Shown here: in pieces, positions 19,717 through 29,299 of the stretch
Layout: the number at the start of each line of letters is the position of its first letter
Numbering within the stretch: the stretch's first letter is position 1
Source of the DNA: Tubiluchus corallicola
Lineage: Eukaryota > Priapulida > Priapulimorpha > Priapulimorphida > Tubiluchidae
Assembly: GCA_030141605.1 (NCBI GenBank)
Contig: JAQGDQ010000107.1
Location: 450,265 to 480,264, forward strand
Direction of reading: 5' to 3'
DNA: 30,000 nucleotides
Notes under the pieces: generated by a model
Database searches by the model: none
What the model saw: the letters and a program-made list of their open reading frames with translations, nothing else
What the model was told of the DNA's origin: nothing
Made by a program: the position numbers and the translations under genes

Positions 19717-20277
19717 GTCATTTTTTCCTACTTTTCCATTTGTGCCATTGTTTTTTTGCCATTTTTTCTACTTTTCCATTTGTGCCATTGTTTTCTGTTC
19801 CATTTTTCCTACTTTTCCATTTGTGCCATTGTTTTCTGTGCCGTTTTTTCCTACTTTTCTATTTGTGCCATTGTTTTCTGTGCAGTTTTTTCCAACTTTT
19901 CCATTTGTGCCATTGTTTTCTGTGCCATTTTTCCTACTTTTCCATTTGTGCCATTGTTTTCTGTGCTATTTTTCCAACTTTTCCATTTGTGCCATTGTTT
20001 TCTGTGCAGTTTTTTCCAACTTTTCCATTTGTGCCATTGTTTTCTGTGCAGTTTTTTTCCAACTTTTCCATTTGTGCCATTGTTTTCTGTGCAGTTTTTT
20101 TCAACTTTTCCATTTGTGCCATTGTTTTCTGTGCCATTTTTTCCAACTTTTCCATTTGTGCCATTGTTTTCTGTGCCGTTTTTTCCTACTTTTCCATTTG
20201 TGCCATTGTTTTCTGTGCCATTGTTTCCTACTTTTTCATTTGTGCCATTGTTTTCTGTGCAGTTTATTCCTGTGCAA
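19717..20277. repeat. 42-bp satellite, about 13 copies
   Basis: Each unit contains CTTTTCCATTTGTGCCATTG and TTTTCTGTGCCATTTTTTCC. Length varies by 1-2 bp through T-run indels. All three forward frames are open (200-244 codons) because the unit contains no forward stop triplet. The translations are Phe/Pro/Cys strings, so this is not taken as a gene. The array fades after 20277 into diverged TGTGCAACTTTTACCGTGC-type remnants. Confidence 0.95.
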
Positions 20278-20279
20278 CT

Positions 20280-20525
20280 TTTACCGTGCTATGTTTTGTG
20301 TACCATTATTATCTATGCAATTTTTATTTATATTCGTTTCATAATATATTTCAAGCATATATTTTTATCTAATATCACCTTTTTATGCAATGTAAGACTT
20401 TTGCCTTAGCATTTACTGTAAACAAATATTACTGCAAGTTTGTTTTCAGATAAAATTTCATTTTACTGTTTAGTGTTGTTCTGTTGTTTTGCACGTATAT
20501 AATATATATATATTGGCGTGATCTT
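20280..20525. other. AT-rich non-coding stretch
   Basis: Decayed satellite edge and TA-rich sequence. No gene. Confidence 0.5.
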
Positions 20526-20530
20526 TTCAA

Positions 20531-20564
20531 TGCCTAGGGGCTCTTGAAGTCTTAATCCGGCTTG
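20531..20564. mobile_element. hAT-like right end, possible partner of 17537
   Basis: TGCCTAGGGGCTCTTG and TTAATCCGGCTTG read in reverse complement as CAAGCCGGATTAAG, similar to the tip at 17537. If paired, the element would be about 3.0 kb and would enclose the 32-bp, GAT and 42-bp arrays. No matching 8-bp TSD is visible, so pairing is uncertain. Confidence 0.35.
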
Positions 20565-20569
20565 CCACC

Positions 20570-21200
20570 GCTGTCTCTTTCATCTCATATTGCATAATAT
20601 TGCCAATTGGATATGGTTATTAGTCTGTTGTTACCTAAGCAATAGTTCATTTATAAAACCAATGTCTTAACTATTTTTTTGTTGCTGCTGCTTTAGCCAA
20701 TTAATCCCTCGCTATACATAATTATTGTTACTCAGTTACCGCCAATGGCTGTAGTAACAGCTATACCGGGCAACTGTATAAATACAGAAAAGAAAGACTC
20801 TTGTGTGCACTAGTTTTTTGCTGAATTACTACTGTGTTTACCTGTCTTTTATATTAGAATTCTGCTTGCCCAATATCTACAGTAGACGTAATAGGCATAT
20901 GATGACCATGACAATGATGAACGGTTGTGCACAAAACAGGACACTGTTTTCTACCCGGCACAATCTCTCCGAAGTTCTTAATGAATAATTACTAAACCTC
21001 CGCGGCATTATCACCTTTTTTATGATAGCGTTATTAGATAATAAACTGTAGTATCGGTCGTAAACTAAGGCGAAATATTAATATAAACAGGTAATTGAGT
21101 CACTGGGGTGCAGTCATGTCGGACACTGAGACCATGGCCTTGAATGAAACATGATCTTTGTGGACTGTTTCATTTCTGCGCATTTCTTACAATTTCTAAT
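20570..21200. other. non-coding stretch
   Basis: Nothing supported. A 61-codon frame (20803-20988) is unrecognised. Confidence 0.5.
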
Positions 21201-21202
21201 TA

Positions 21203-21542
21203 AAGTCAACCATCGTTAAAGCGGACTAATTGGGGGGGGGGTCCGGTTTAGTCGATTGTCCGATTTATCCGATATGCCTATATATGGTCAATATTATACA
21301 GGAATAATCACCTTAATAAGGCCTATATACATTGCACTATATACTGTTCACTATATACTATACTGTATATTACTTTAAAATAGTTAACCTGTGAGGATAA
21401 AGAAATTATTGTAGAGTTGGTAGGCTGTGATGTGTTTAGCGCTCCAGCTCGGACGGAAATCGGTCAGTTTCCTTTACCACGGATGACGTCCGTCTTATCT
21501 GATATTCGGGCTAACGGGATCCGGTTGAACGAGGGTCGACTG
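21203..21542. mobile_element. pogo/Tigger-like MITE
   Basis: The left end AAGTCAACCATCGTTAAAGC and the reverse complement of the right end CAGTCGACCCTCGTTCAACC match at 18 of 23 positions, and both abut TA (21201-21202 and 21543-21544). The CAGTCGACCCTCGTT type of tip followed by CCGGA is typical of pogo/Tigger-group elements. Subterminal TCCGATTTATCCGATATG opposes CTTATCTGATATTCGGGCT. At 340 bp it is non-coding. Confidence 0.65.
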
Positions 21543-21544
21543 TA

Positions 21545-22520
21545 TACCTTATGTAATGTATACGCTCAAACCAAAGTTGCGTTTCCATATCTATGTTAGT
21601 TTATTCTGTAAAAAGTGCAAATTTTCTGTAGTCTACAATTACTACCTCAACAAAACTACTGAAATAAGTGCTAGAAAAATAAGTGCTACAGATTACTACG
21701 TTACACTAAAAAGCTAAAAATGTATACATACATTGTTGGTCCAATATTGAGTCGAGAAAAAGCCAGAATGTCAGTAAAGGTACCAGTATAATTATAAGTC
21801 AAATTTTAAATGTAACAGAGACGTGTGTACATAATAAGTTTCACCTATACAATGTCAGAGTAGAAAAAGTAGTCTAGCTTGTTGAACTACAGTCTAATAT
21901 ATTGTGGCTTCTAATGCATATACTACCTTGGGAAGGGGTAATGGACCAAAACATTTGTACCTGCAAAACCTATGTTGAAAACACTCCTCGACACTGGCCT
22001 GCTCTATTTGCTTAAACGTTGATTATCAGCCTACCAAAGTCGAATAACACGCTTCTTTGGCCATCTTGACAATGCAGATTAGTGCAACAGACTTACCTCG
22101 GTCGTACCAAACTTTACTTGATCTGCTCATTAATACCCATTACAATTACATGTATATCTTTGCCATCTCGGTAGAATCTTAATTAGTTTCTGCGTAACTT
22201 TTTCAGTTTCAGTTGGGGATGTGACCCGAACATGGCCAATGTCAAGTTAGAACCAGATTGTCCTAATGCTGAGATCAATAAATTTACCCAATGACCCAAT
22301 AAAGAACGTGTAAACTAGATAAGTAGACTCTGGGAGAGGGTTCAGTACAATATGACTATAAATCAAAGGAAAGTAATTTAGTAAGTGGCTTGGTCTTTTC
22401 AAGTATGTGATAATTATGTGTTAAGTAATGATTAAAGTATCTTCTTTTAGCAGTAATTCTTTCTAGTCACATGTGTCTAAGTCGTGTTTACGCAAAATTT
22501 ACTAGATATATTAGAAAAAT
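21545..22520. other. AT-rich non-coding stretch
   Basis: About 1 kb without a supported gene or recognised repeat. Confidence 0.5.
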
Positions 22521-22540
22521 GACTTAACTTGAGTGATATT

Positions 22541-23082
22541 GGTTGTTGGCATCCTTCTGTCTCGGAAGACAATGGAGTGTGCGCCAAGAGAGTCAGTTAT
22601 TGATCACATTGATGGAGCTGCAGCATCTACTGTGGCTGAGCAGTGCGATCCTTGGAACGTCTCCAGGGCGCACGCCTGGGCAAGGTGTATGGAGATCCTG
22701 AGTTGCCCAGACAACAGGAACCCCCTCTCTTCCTCCCTGGTGTAGTCCAAAGGAAAGCGGAGCGATATGTTTGGCGCCAGGTTGGCTGCCGGAGTCAGTG
22801 AGCATGCTGCACTGGTCCGCCTTCGGGGCTCCACTCCTGATTTGGAAGGTTTGCTCCTCTACACATGGCAGTTGGGTCACTTGACCTCCTCCGCCCTCTA
22901 ACCATTGGGAGCTTATACAGTTCCTCCGCTTAGTGTCGAGATACAGTGTGGGCATTCCGCAGGCCTACAGCACCTGGTATTCGTAGGCGGTCACCCATCC
23001 AAGTAATAACCAGGTTCTACGTTGCTTAACTTCGGTGATCAGACGAGAACCAGTGTTTTCAACGTGATTTGGCCGTAGTCAT
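22541..23082 (-). mobile_element. 5S rRNA-headed retroposed element (SINE3-like) with 17-bp TSDs
   Basis: On the minus strand the element starts with a 5S rRNA-like head (23080-22961), continues through a GC-rich body of about 400 bp, and ends at ...GGATGCCAACAACC (22541). Near-perfect 17-bp direct repeats flank it: TTAACTTGAGTGATATT at 22524-22540 and TTAATTTGAGTGATATT at 23083-23099, with one difference. This shows the whole unit was inserted by target-primed reverse transcription. The body has no clear tRNA region that I can define, and minus frames in it (76 and 120 codons) are not recognisable. A 5S head is the definition of SINE3-class elements. There is no poly-A tail. Confidence 0.82.
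22961..23080 (-). rRNA. 5S rRNA-derived head (pseudogene within SINE)
   Basis: The 120-nt length equals that of eukaryotic 5S. Well-kept landmarks are CTACGGCCA near the start, TTCTCGTCTGATCACCGAAG, the internal-promoter A block AAGTTAAGCAACGTAG, the C block TACTTGGATGGGTGACCGCC, and the end ACCAGGTGCTGTAGGC. Several departures from typical animal 5S (GTAGAACCTGGTTATT where GTCGGGCCCGGTTAGT is usual, CCTACGAAT for CCTGGGAAT) look like decay. Because it is fused to a body and bounded by TSDs, it is best read as a retroposon promoter rather than a working ribosomal gene. The internal control region may still be recognised by TFIIIA. Confidence 0.85.
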
Positions 23083-23099
23083 TAATTTGAGTGATATTA

Positions 23100-23957
23100 T
23101 TGAGGTCATTATTCTAATTGTACATACTCGGTTAATAGAAAATACAGCATCTTTAATAAACTTTTTACACCGTTATAATGAGTACAAGGCAGTAAATAGG
23201 ATACGCTTTCTGCAAACACAGTTCGATACTTAATCAGCTTAATGTCAACAATAGAGAAAGCCACATTGTAGTAAAAATATTGCCATTGAATTTGCAGCAA
23301 CTTCGAGAGACAGTTTATGGTCACATTAATTTTTGGTCATTTTTGCAAACGGTGGAGGCAACTGCTTCGTTATTTAGTCTGTACATTTAGAGGAACAAGT
23401 CATTTCTATTGAAATTAATGAATCTCTGACGAACGCCTTATGTGTTCCTCAAGGTTCAATGTTTTTCCTTCGATACTGTACATTTTAACACTGCACCTGA
23501 CAGAGATATTTATATTAATTGTAATGTAACCAAAGGCGAACATGCAGATCACGGAAGGTTGCATGTATTCTCCCGAATGCATGCCACACACTCGTGCTGT
23601 AGTAACTGTAGTAACTAAGTAACTGTTGTATAAACTGACATGGGTATCATCTACAAAAATTTACATTTCTTGTTTATTTGAATCCCGAAGAGAAATGGAA
23701 CTCTAACGCTAACCAAAATATGATGCAGCTTTACGTGTTTATTAAACGTAAAACTTTAACGGAAGAGCAGAAAAGTATCAAAATTGTCATTTACCAACAA
23801 TTGTTGTTGAAGGATACTTAACTGTGAGTTGTTAGACTAATTATTGAAATCTTATTTCTCTAACAAGTAGCAAAGTGAGGCACAGTCCAGATGATGGAGC
23901 AGTACTTCATTCGAGGTTAGACAATCTCTTTGTAAGAAGCCAGACTACTTGCGCAGA
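23100..23957. other. non-coding stretch
   Basis: Nothing supported. A 71-codon minus frame (23109-23324) is unrecognised. Confidence 0.5.
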
Positions 23958-23958
23958 C

Positions 23959-24262
23959 CCTTTTAGCTCAATAAAGCCTTCCTACTTTTTGATATACATG
24001 TTCTTAGCTATTCCTCTAAGACACTCCGTCATCTTAGTGCTGGAACACCGCCTAAAACTAAACAAATATGGGCTTTCTTATGCCAAAAGTGTCCTTTGTC
24101 TCTATTTTATTATCTGTTCGGGCTTCAAATTTCCAAAGTTTTGCTGGCTTAGTTTTTCCTACAGCAACCATTTTTATCAGCTAAATTGCAGCATAGTTAT
24201 TTATATTCACGAATAGCACTGTTGAATATTAGCATTAATGTATTTTCAAAGTAAATAAAAAT
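23959..24262 (+). repeat. 0.3-kb dispersed repeat, copy A (inverted partner at 26349-26653)
   Basis: Aligns in reverse complement with copy B over its whole length. Shared landmarks are GCTCAATAAAG, TTTTTGATATACATGTTCTT, CTAAGACACTCCGTCATCTT, CTGGAACACCGCCTAAAACT and TATTTTCAAAGTAAA. Part of a 113-codon frame (23875-24216) is echoed in copy B's minus-strand frame (GFLMPKMSFVS), but that frame is broken differently in each copy and no protein family fits. Confidence 0.85.
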
Positions 24263-24958
24263 TAAAAAATTTAAAACCGATAAGGGTCTAAGCTGTTACT
24301 GTAGGTACGTAATTCTATATTTCATGAACTTTGATCAGATCAACCTTATTGTTCCATCACCTTTTGAGTTCCACACAAAGTCTACTAAACGTTTTGCTCG
24401 AGTTCTTTTGAATTAATTATCTCCTTCAAAGAGTTTATTGGCTGTTTCATCGCTTTTGGTTGGACGGTTGGTTGTCTAGCTGCTGGTTGGTTACAAGGAT
24501 GAACGCTTTAAATTTTCGTTCAATTTCGAGACGTCGGTGAGGAAGGGGCGAGAAACTGCCCTTTATTTACTACACGTAAGGTGTGCAGCGCTTCCTGGGA
24601 TCTTAAAGAGAGTTTTCTACCTTCCTGGAAAGAGACAGGATAGTTCTTTTTTCCAAATACGTCCAGGCAAAATGAACGGCAGCGAGTAATTTCCTGGTTC
24701 TATTTCGGCGAATTCTTGTTAGGAAGCTATTGTTGTGATGTCATGCTGAATATGTATGTAAATACACTATATTTCAAGTAATCTTCAAGCAAGGCATTAG
24801 AACAATAATTATTGGTGACATCTGAATCAAGGAGTTGCGTATTTTAGCGACGTATACTCAGCAGCTTTGGTGAAGGTTCGAATACGCTATTGAGTACGTT
24901 TCTAGTTGTACGCGTGATTGTATTCTGAATTAGTTTTATGTCTATTTATATTTTTATG
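24263..24958. other. non-coding stretch
   Basis: Nothing recognised beyond a short TTGG-rich patch near 24458-24494. Confidence 0.5.
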
Positions 24959-24966
24959 GTATTGAG

Positions 24967-25448
24967 CGGGGGTGTGCAAATTATCTGACTAACCGGGCCA
25001 CATTAAACTTTCCCGCAATTCCTGCGGGCCACAGGCAGTTTGATCAAGGAGCCAAGTACAGAAAGGCCTAATAACGATTTTTTTGCATCCGACCTGCGTA
25101 CATCATTACTACTACACCCAAGAAATTATTTTAGAAGTTATTAAAATTTATATTACAAACCACATATTTCTACTTTCAGGACAGATAGTGGTAATTTCAT
25201 TACAATGCATATTAGTAATGTGTATCACACAGTCTGTGTAGTACAGTGACATTAAGCTACAACCGTCTTGTAAGGGTTAATGGCATCCGATCTAGTAGAA
25301 AAAACTACCCGCACTATCTTTGGGATCGTGGCACGGACTTCAGCTGGATACACTCAATTAATCGCCCGGGCCGCACTTTCATTAGGTTGACAAATCTCTT
25401 TGTGGGCCGCACAAATTCTCCAGGCGGGCCGCAATTTGCACACCCCTC
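24967..25448. mobile_element. hAT-type MITE with 8-bp TSD
   Basis: The left tip CGGGGGTGTGCAAATTATC and the reverse complement of the right tip GAGGGGTGTGCAAATTGCGG share GGGGTGTGCAAATT. The 8-bp TSD GTATTGAG is perfect (24959-24966 and 25449-25456). GGGCCGC/GGGCCAC motifs recur near both ends (CGGGCCACATT, GCGGGCCACAG, GGGCCGCAC, GCGGGCCGCAA), as is common in this hAT type. A 69-codon frame (25246-25455) is incidental. Confidence 0.88.
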
Positions 25449-25590
25449 GTATTGAGCTTAAGATTAAAGATTTAATTATTGTACTTTAAAGCATAAAAAT
25501 CCGTTTCAGCGTTGCCACAAATTCATTTGAAAGTCACATGTATAATATTCACAATGTTTTATTTCCTTGCACATGCACTGCATTGGATAT

Positions 25591-25879
25591 ACCGTAAAAG
25601 GGGGTGAGTTTGATTCGACTAAAACTAGACATTTTTCATAATTTTTTCATAGGGTGGCGAACTCACCCCCAACCAAACAATCACAACCAGTTAACTTCAG
25701 CTGCCTAGAATGGCATTAAACAGTGTTAAATTGTTAGTGGCGAATTCACCCCACGATAGTGGTTCATTCGAAAGGCAATATAAAGCTTGAACTAAGAAAA
25801 TCGGTTGGGTAATTCTCTTGCTATGGCAGGAAACGTAAAATATACCACTAAAAAGTGGCGAACTCACCCCGTTTTACGA
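25591..25879. mobile_element. TIR element with GGGGTGAGTT tips and internal tip copies
   Basis: The left tip is CCGTAAAAGGGGGTGAGTTT. The right tip, reverse complemented, reads CGTAAAACGGGGTGAGTTCG. The right-tip motif GGCGAACTCACCCC also occurs at about 25654, with a variant GGCGAATTCACCCC at about 25739, giving three same-sense copies plus one inverted. No clear TSD is seen. Non-coding. Confidence 0.6.
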
Positions 25880-25880
25880 A

Positions 25881-26310
25881 ATCAGATGCGTACCGTTTCG
25901 TAAATCATTTATAAATTAAAATACGTAAATGATAACATATGTCGAGTGAGGGTGATAGTACTCCACCTGGCCCCAGTAAAATCTTATTTCTTTTAGCAAA
26001 AACAGGAAAACTTCTCATTAGTACAGATGTCATATTCATAGCCATGTCATAAGTCATTTATGTTACATTACACCTTTACAATAGTTTCATGTACAATATC
26101 TAGTGAAAGGGCCTACAATGAACATAATACAGATAAGAAATAGTGCACAGGAAAAGCCTCAAACACTGTTCACTTATACACGAAGGTAAATGTGTTGCGG
26201 GCAATCAAAAAGCAGGTCTTGTTAGACACAGTGAAAGAAAAAAAAGTAATGGAAATAATCTGAAGATTTAAAGTGAATCGTGATAAAAAACATTAGTGCT
26301 TAAAAGCAAT
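25881..26310. other. non-coding stretch
   Basis: Nothing recognised. Confidence 0.5.
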
Positions 26311-26695
26311 GTCTGTTGGTACATCCTTTTAGGCAAAATATAATGGCACTTGAATTTTTGTTTACTTTGAAAATAGATTAGCGCTAATATTCAACAGTAC
26401 TATTCGTAAATATATAGCTATGCTGCAATTTAGCTGATAAAAATGGTTGCTGTAAGAAAAACTATGCCAAAAAAACTTGGAAATTTGAAGCCCGAACAGA
26501 TAATAAATAGAGACAAAGGACATTTTTGGCATAAGAAAGCCCATATTTGTTTAGTTTTAGGCGGTGTTCCAGCACTAAGATGACGGAGTGTCTTAGAGGA
26601 ATAGCTAAGAACATGTATATCAAAAAGTAGGAAGCCTTTATTGAGCCAAAAAGGTGTCTCTTGCTACATCTTTTTAAGCAAAATATAATGGCACT
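26311..26695 (-). repeat. 0.3-kb dispersed repeat, copy B, between 40-bp direct repeats
   Basis: Copy B of the 23959-24262 repeat occupies 26349-26653 in reverse orientation. It is bracketed by a 40-bp direct repeat at 26311-26350 and 26656-26695 that shares AAGCAAAATATAATGGCACT (the first copy has AGGC) with four differences. The direct repeat is much longer than a usual TSD. It may be a local duplication, or part of the repeated element that is absent from copy A. Confidence 0.8.
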
Positions 26696-26699
26696 CGGT

Positions 26700-27238
26700 T
26701 AAAATGTTTTCTTGGTTGATTTTTTCCGCACAACCTGTACGAAGCCTGTATATTTTCTGCTCGCACCTGGTGCCTCGTCTTTGCCTTTCGCAAGACAATT
26801 AAGCTATAGCGAAGGTTATATACAAGCCGGCAGCATACTGATGAAATTAGTTGCACGCGTTTACTTTGCTGTTAGCAAGATTTGCGTAATTAATAACGGC
26901 GATAAATGAGCTGTTGGGCTGCGAGTTTTGTCATTTTAATGCGCCTGGGATTGTGCAGGTTTTCATCAGCAAAAGTTGAATTGAAATAAATTGAAATGAA
27001 TTGAACTGAATCAAATGCAGACGAATCGAACTGCACTGAATGGAGCCGATTAATTTCAGTTGTTTTATTAATCACATGTAATCGTTTTGTGAGACATTGT
27101 ATCAACAACCCTGAACACACACGTTATTATGCGGTTAAACTGAAGTTTTTAACTATAAAATCTCCGAAGTTATGATTCGTGTGCGAGTTATAATTACAAT
27201 AAGTTTTGCGAAGGTGTAGCCACTTTTTTGGAATTCAT
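26700..27238. other. non-coding stretch
   Basis: Only a degenerate AATTGAAAT/AATTGAACTG pentamer-like patch (about 26977-27040). Frames of 60-76 codons are unrecognised. Confidence 0.5.
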
Positions 27239-27255
27239 ATTAGTAAGTTCATTAA

Positions 27256-27736
27256 CCTATCCACCTTCAAGCCAGCCCAATTCAGTGCTGGTCCCAAGCC
27301 CGGATAAATAGGGTAGGGTTAGGGTCAGGAGGGGCATCTGTAAAAACTGCGCCAAAACCTTCTATGAATGAGTGGTGAGACTTAAAGGTAAAGTCCACAA
27401 AGAAGTGGTCAGACCCGCTCTAATCTATGGGCTGGAAGCAGCTTCTCTAAAGAAGACCGAAGAGAAGAAAATGGGTGTGGTGGAGATGAGGATGTTGAGA
27501 TGGATGGTGGGAATAACAAGAAGAGATAAAATTAGAAATAATAACATCAGAGGAACAGTAAAAGTAGTGGAAGCCTCGCAAGATTGCGATGGTATGGACA
27601 CCTGAAAAGAAGAGTCGGTGAAGATCATGTGGGAAGGGAAGACATAAATGAAGAGATGGTCAGCAACAGCATTGCGCGGAGAAGACTCATTCACAACGGC
27701 GACCCCGCATAGGGAAAAGCTGGGAAGAAGAAGAAG
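27256..27736 (+). mobile_element. short RTE-type retroposon, internally deleted, with 17-bp TSDs
   Basis: It is flanked by ATTAGTAAGTTCATTAA (27239-27255) and ATTAGTAAGCTCATTAA (27737-27753), which differ at one base. The 481-bp unit begins with a leader containing AGTGCTGGTCCCAAGCCCGG, ATAAATAGGGTAGGGTT and GTCAGGAGGGGCATCTG, a sequence family known from RTE-linked retroposons of fishes and invertebrates. It joins directly to the last part of an RTE reverse transcriptase ORF and ends with GGCGACCCCGCATAGGG and a (GAA)n-type tail. Almost all of the endonuclease and polymerase is missing, yet both ends and the TSDs are intact, so this shortened form itself was probably copied. Confidence 0.85.
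27372..27712 (+). pseudogene. RTE reverse transcriptase C-terminal fragment
   Basis: From 27372 the frame reads LKGKVHKEVVRPALIYGLEA, then EMRMLRWMVGITRRDKIRNN, the thumb/C-terminal signature of RTE-type reverse transcriptases. At about 27575-27581 it slips frame and continues as RLRWYGHLKRR, EDHVGRED and RRRLIHNGDPA, with stop TAG at 27710-27712. The catalytic palm motifs lie upstream in a full element and are deleted here. Function is impossible, though it dates from a real LINE parent. Confidence 0.85.
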
Positions 27737-27790
27737 ATTAGTAAGCTCATTAATAGGAAAGCTGAGTAAACTCTCACTGGTTTTTGTGTT

Positions 27791-27830
27791 GCAGAAGCTT
27801 ACCTGCTTACCTGCTTACCTGCTTACCTGC
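27791..27830. repeat. 8-bp tandem repeat (GCTTACCT)
   Basis: About four and a half units. On the minus strand each unit reads AGGTAAGC, identical to a strong splice-donor consensus, probably by chance. Confidence 0.85.
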
Positions 27831-27834
27831 TATT

Positions 27835-28095
27835 TAAATAGAAGCGCAATAGTAAAACCAGCAATATCAGTGTACTAAGATTTAACAATAGCGGAAATAA
27901 GTAAATTTGCTCAGCATACATATGTCACATTCAGCTTACATGATGAAAATCGTAATGGTCGTAATTTAGTGATAGTTGCAACAGGACTGGAACCCAGACA
28001 ATTGTCAAAGATAGCAATTCTTATGTGTTAGCGTTTCTTGTAAATGCAAAAATAACTAGTACATATATATATATATAGTCAACTTTCATGGAATG
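27835..28095. other. non-coding stretch
   Basis: Nothing recognised apart from a short (TA)n at about 28063. Confidence 0.5.
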
Positions 28096-28102
28096 GAGAA
28101 TG

Positions 28103-28180
28103 GCTGGACACAGCTGCCAGACTGACACAGCTGGACACAGCTGCCAGACTGACACAGCTGGACACAGCTGCCAAACTTTC
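28103..28180. repeat. 27-bp tandem repeat, three copies
   Basis: The unit contains GCTGGACACAGCTGCCAGAC followed by TGACACA. Each carries the E-box CAGCTG. The copies are nearly identical apart from the last few bases. Confidence 0.9.
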
Positions 28181-28184
28181 AGAA

Positions 28185-28530
28185 TGATGCTTTAGGCCAT
28201 TCTAAAAGCGATTTGGACATTTTTTATAAATGACAAGTTGATGCTCCAAACTTCCAAGACTCAATTTGCATTTTGTTCAAGGATATTGTGTGAAAATTTT
28301 AAAATTGCGCCTTTGCATCAATAACTTCTTATATTATTGAAACATAAATCTTTAAAATTATGATATATATTACATACAATTTTAATACCGCAGTGTATTT
28401 TTCTGGCCGCAGGGAGTTGACATTCTGCGCACGTAATTTTCAGTTTCTAAATTGCGGTATCTAAACTACCTGCGAGTGAAACATCTTTGCTCATTTTCTA
28501 CAAGATTGCAATATCCATACTCTTTTTAAT
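28185..28530. other. non-coding stretch
   Basis: Nothing recognised. Confidence 0.5.
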
Positions 28531-28648
28531 ATGAGAAACCTTTGCAGGGGCGCACGTAAGCTTTATGCGCAGCTGCGGGCGCTACCAGCCTTTCAATATG
28601 AGAAACCTTTGTTGGGGCGCACGTAAGCGGGCGCTACCAGCCTTTTCC
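28531..28648. repeat. direct duplication of a CpG-containing block of about 60 bp
   Basis: ATATGAGAAACCTTTG, GGGGCGCACGTAAGC and GCGGGCGCTACCAGCCTTT occur twice. The second copy lacks about 13 bp (TTTATGCGCAGCT) present in the first. Confidence 0.88.
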
Positions 28649-28649
28649 C

Positions 28650-29280
28650 CTCAGAAATCCTAGCAATCGCCATACGTGTCTTTGTTGCTTGTTCGTAACT
28701 TTATCTTTTATATTTTAACCGTCGACTCAACATTAGGTCTATTTCACACAGGAAACACAAGGGAAATGACACGGGGAATTATTGTTGTCAGAAATCAGGA
28801 AATTTTCGAGTTGTTCTCGACAACGCATGAAGCAAGAAAGTTCATTTCACACAGAAACGCGCAGTTTTTTTAAGACTTCCAGTTAGCTGCAGCTCAATAT
28901 ATTTACAGTATGCAGTTTATAAAAATGATAATTAAAGGTATAATGAACAGAAGCCCTGTTTATATATATGTCTTTTGTCTGCAACACTACTGACCAGTGG
29001 CGCTGAACAAAACGTTGAAGTAACCAGCAAGGACACATATTTAGTATCATCAACTGATGACTCTAATCAGAAAATTGCAGGTTCGCCAAATGTTCATTGA
29101 ATAGGTTAATTTTTTCCGCAAGTACTACGATGTAAGCATGCTATGCCTTGAAATTTAGTTATCTGTACTGTCGTAGAGTCTGAGTCGCATTGTGAAAGTC
29201 ATGTTTAAAGTTGTAGATAACTCACTTTGTAGAACAAGAATAAACAACTATACTACATATTTGCACAAAACTGAAAAGTG
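28650..29280. other. non-coding stretch
   Basis: A 65-codon frame (28676-28873) with a hydrophobic start has no family resemblance that I can name and no clear splice context. Not called. Confidence 0.45.
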
Positions 29281-29299
29281 TTTATTAGACTACATACAC

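Noticed and set aside
22593-22955. 120- and 76-codon minus-strand frames
   Set aside because: They lie inside the 5S-headed SINE body, have no recognisable protein features and overlap each other.
22961-23080. Functional 5S rRNA gene
   Set aside because: The TSDs enclose it together with the downstream body, and several normally constant positions are changed, so it reads as a SINE head.
23875-24216. 113-codon plus-strand frame
   Set aside because: Most of it lies in dispersed repeat copy A. The corresponding frame in copy B is broken differently and the two translations diverge, so there is no sign of selection on protein.
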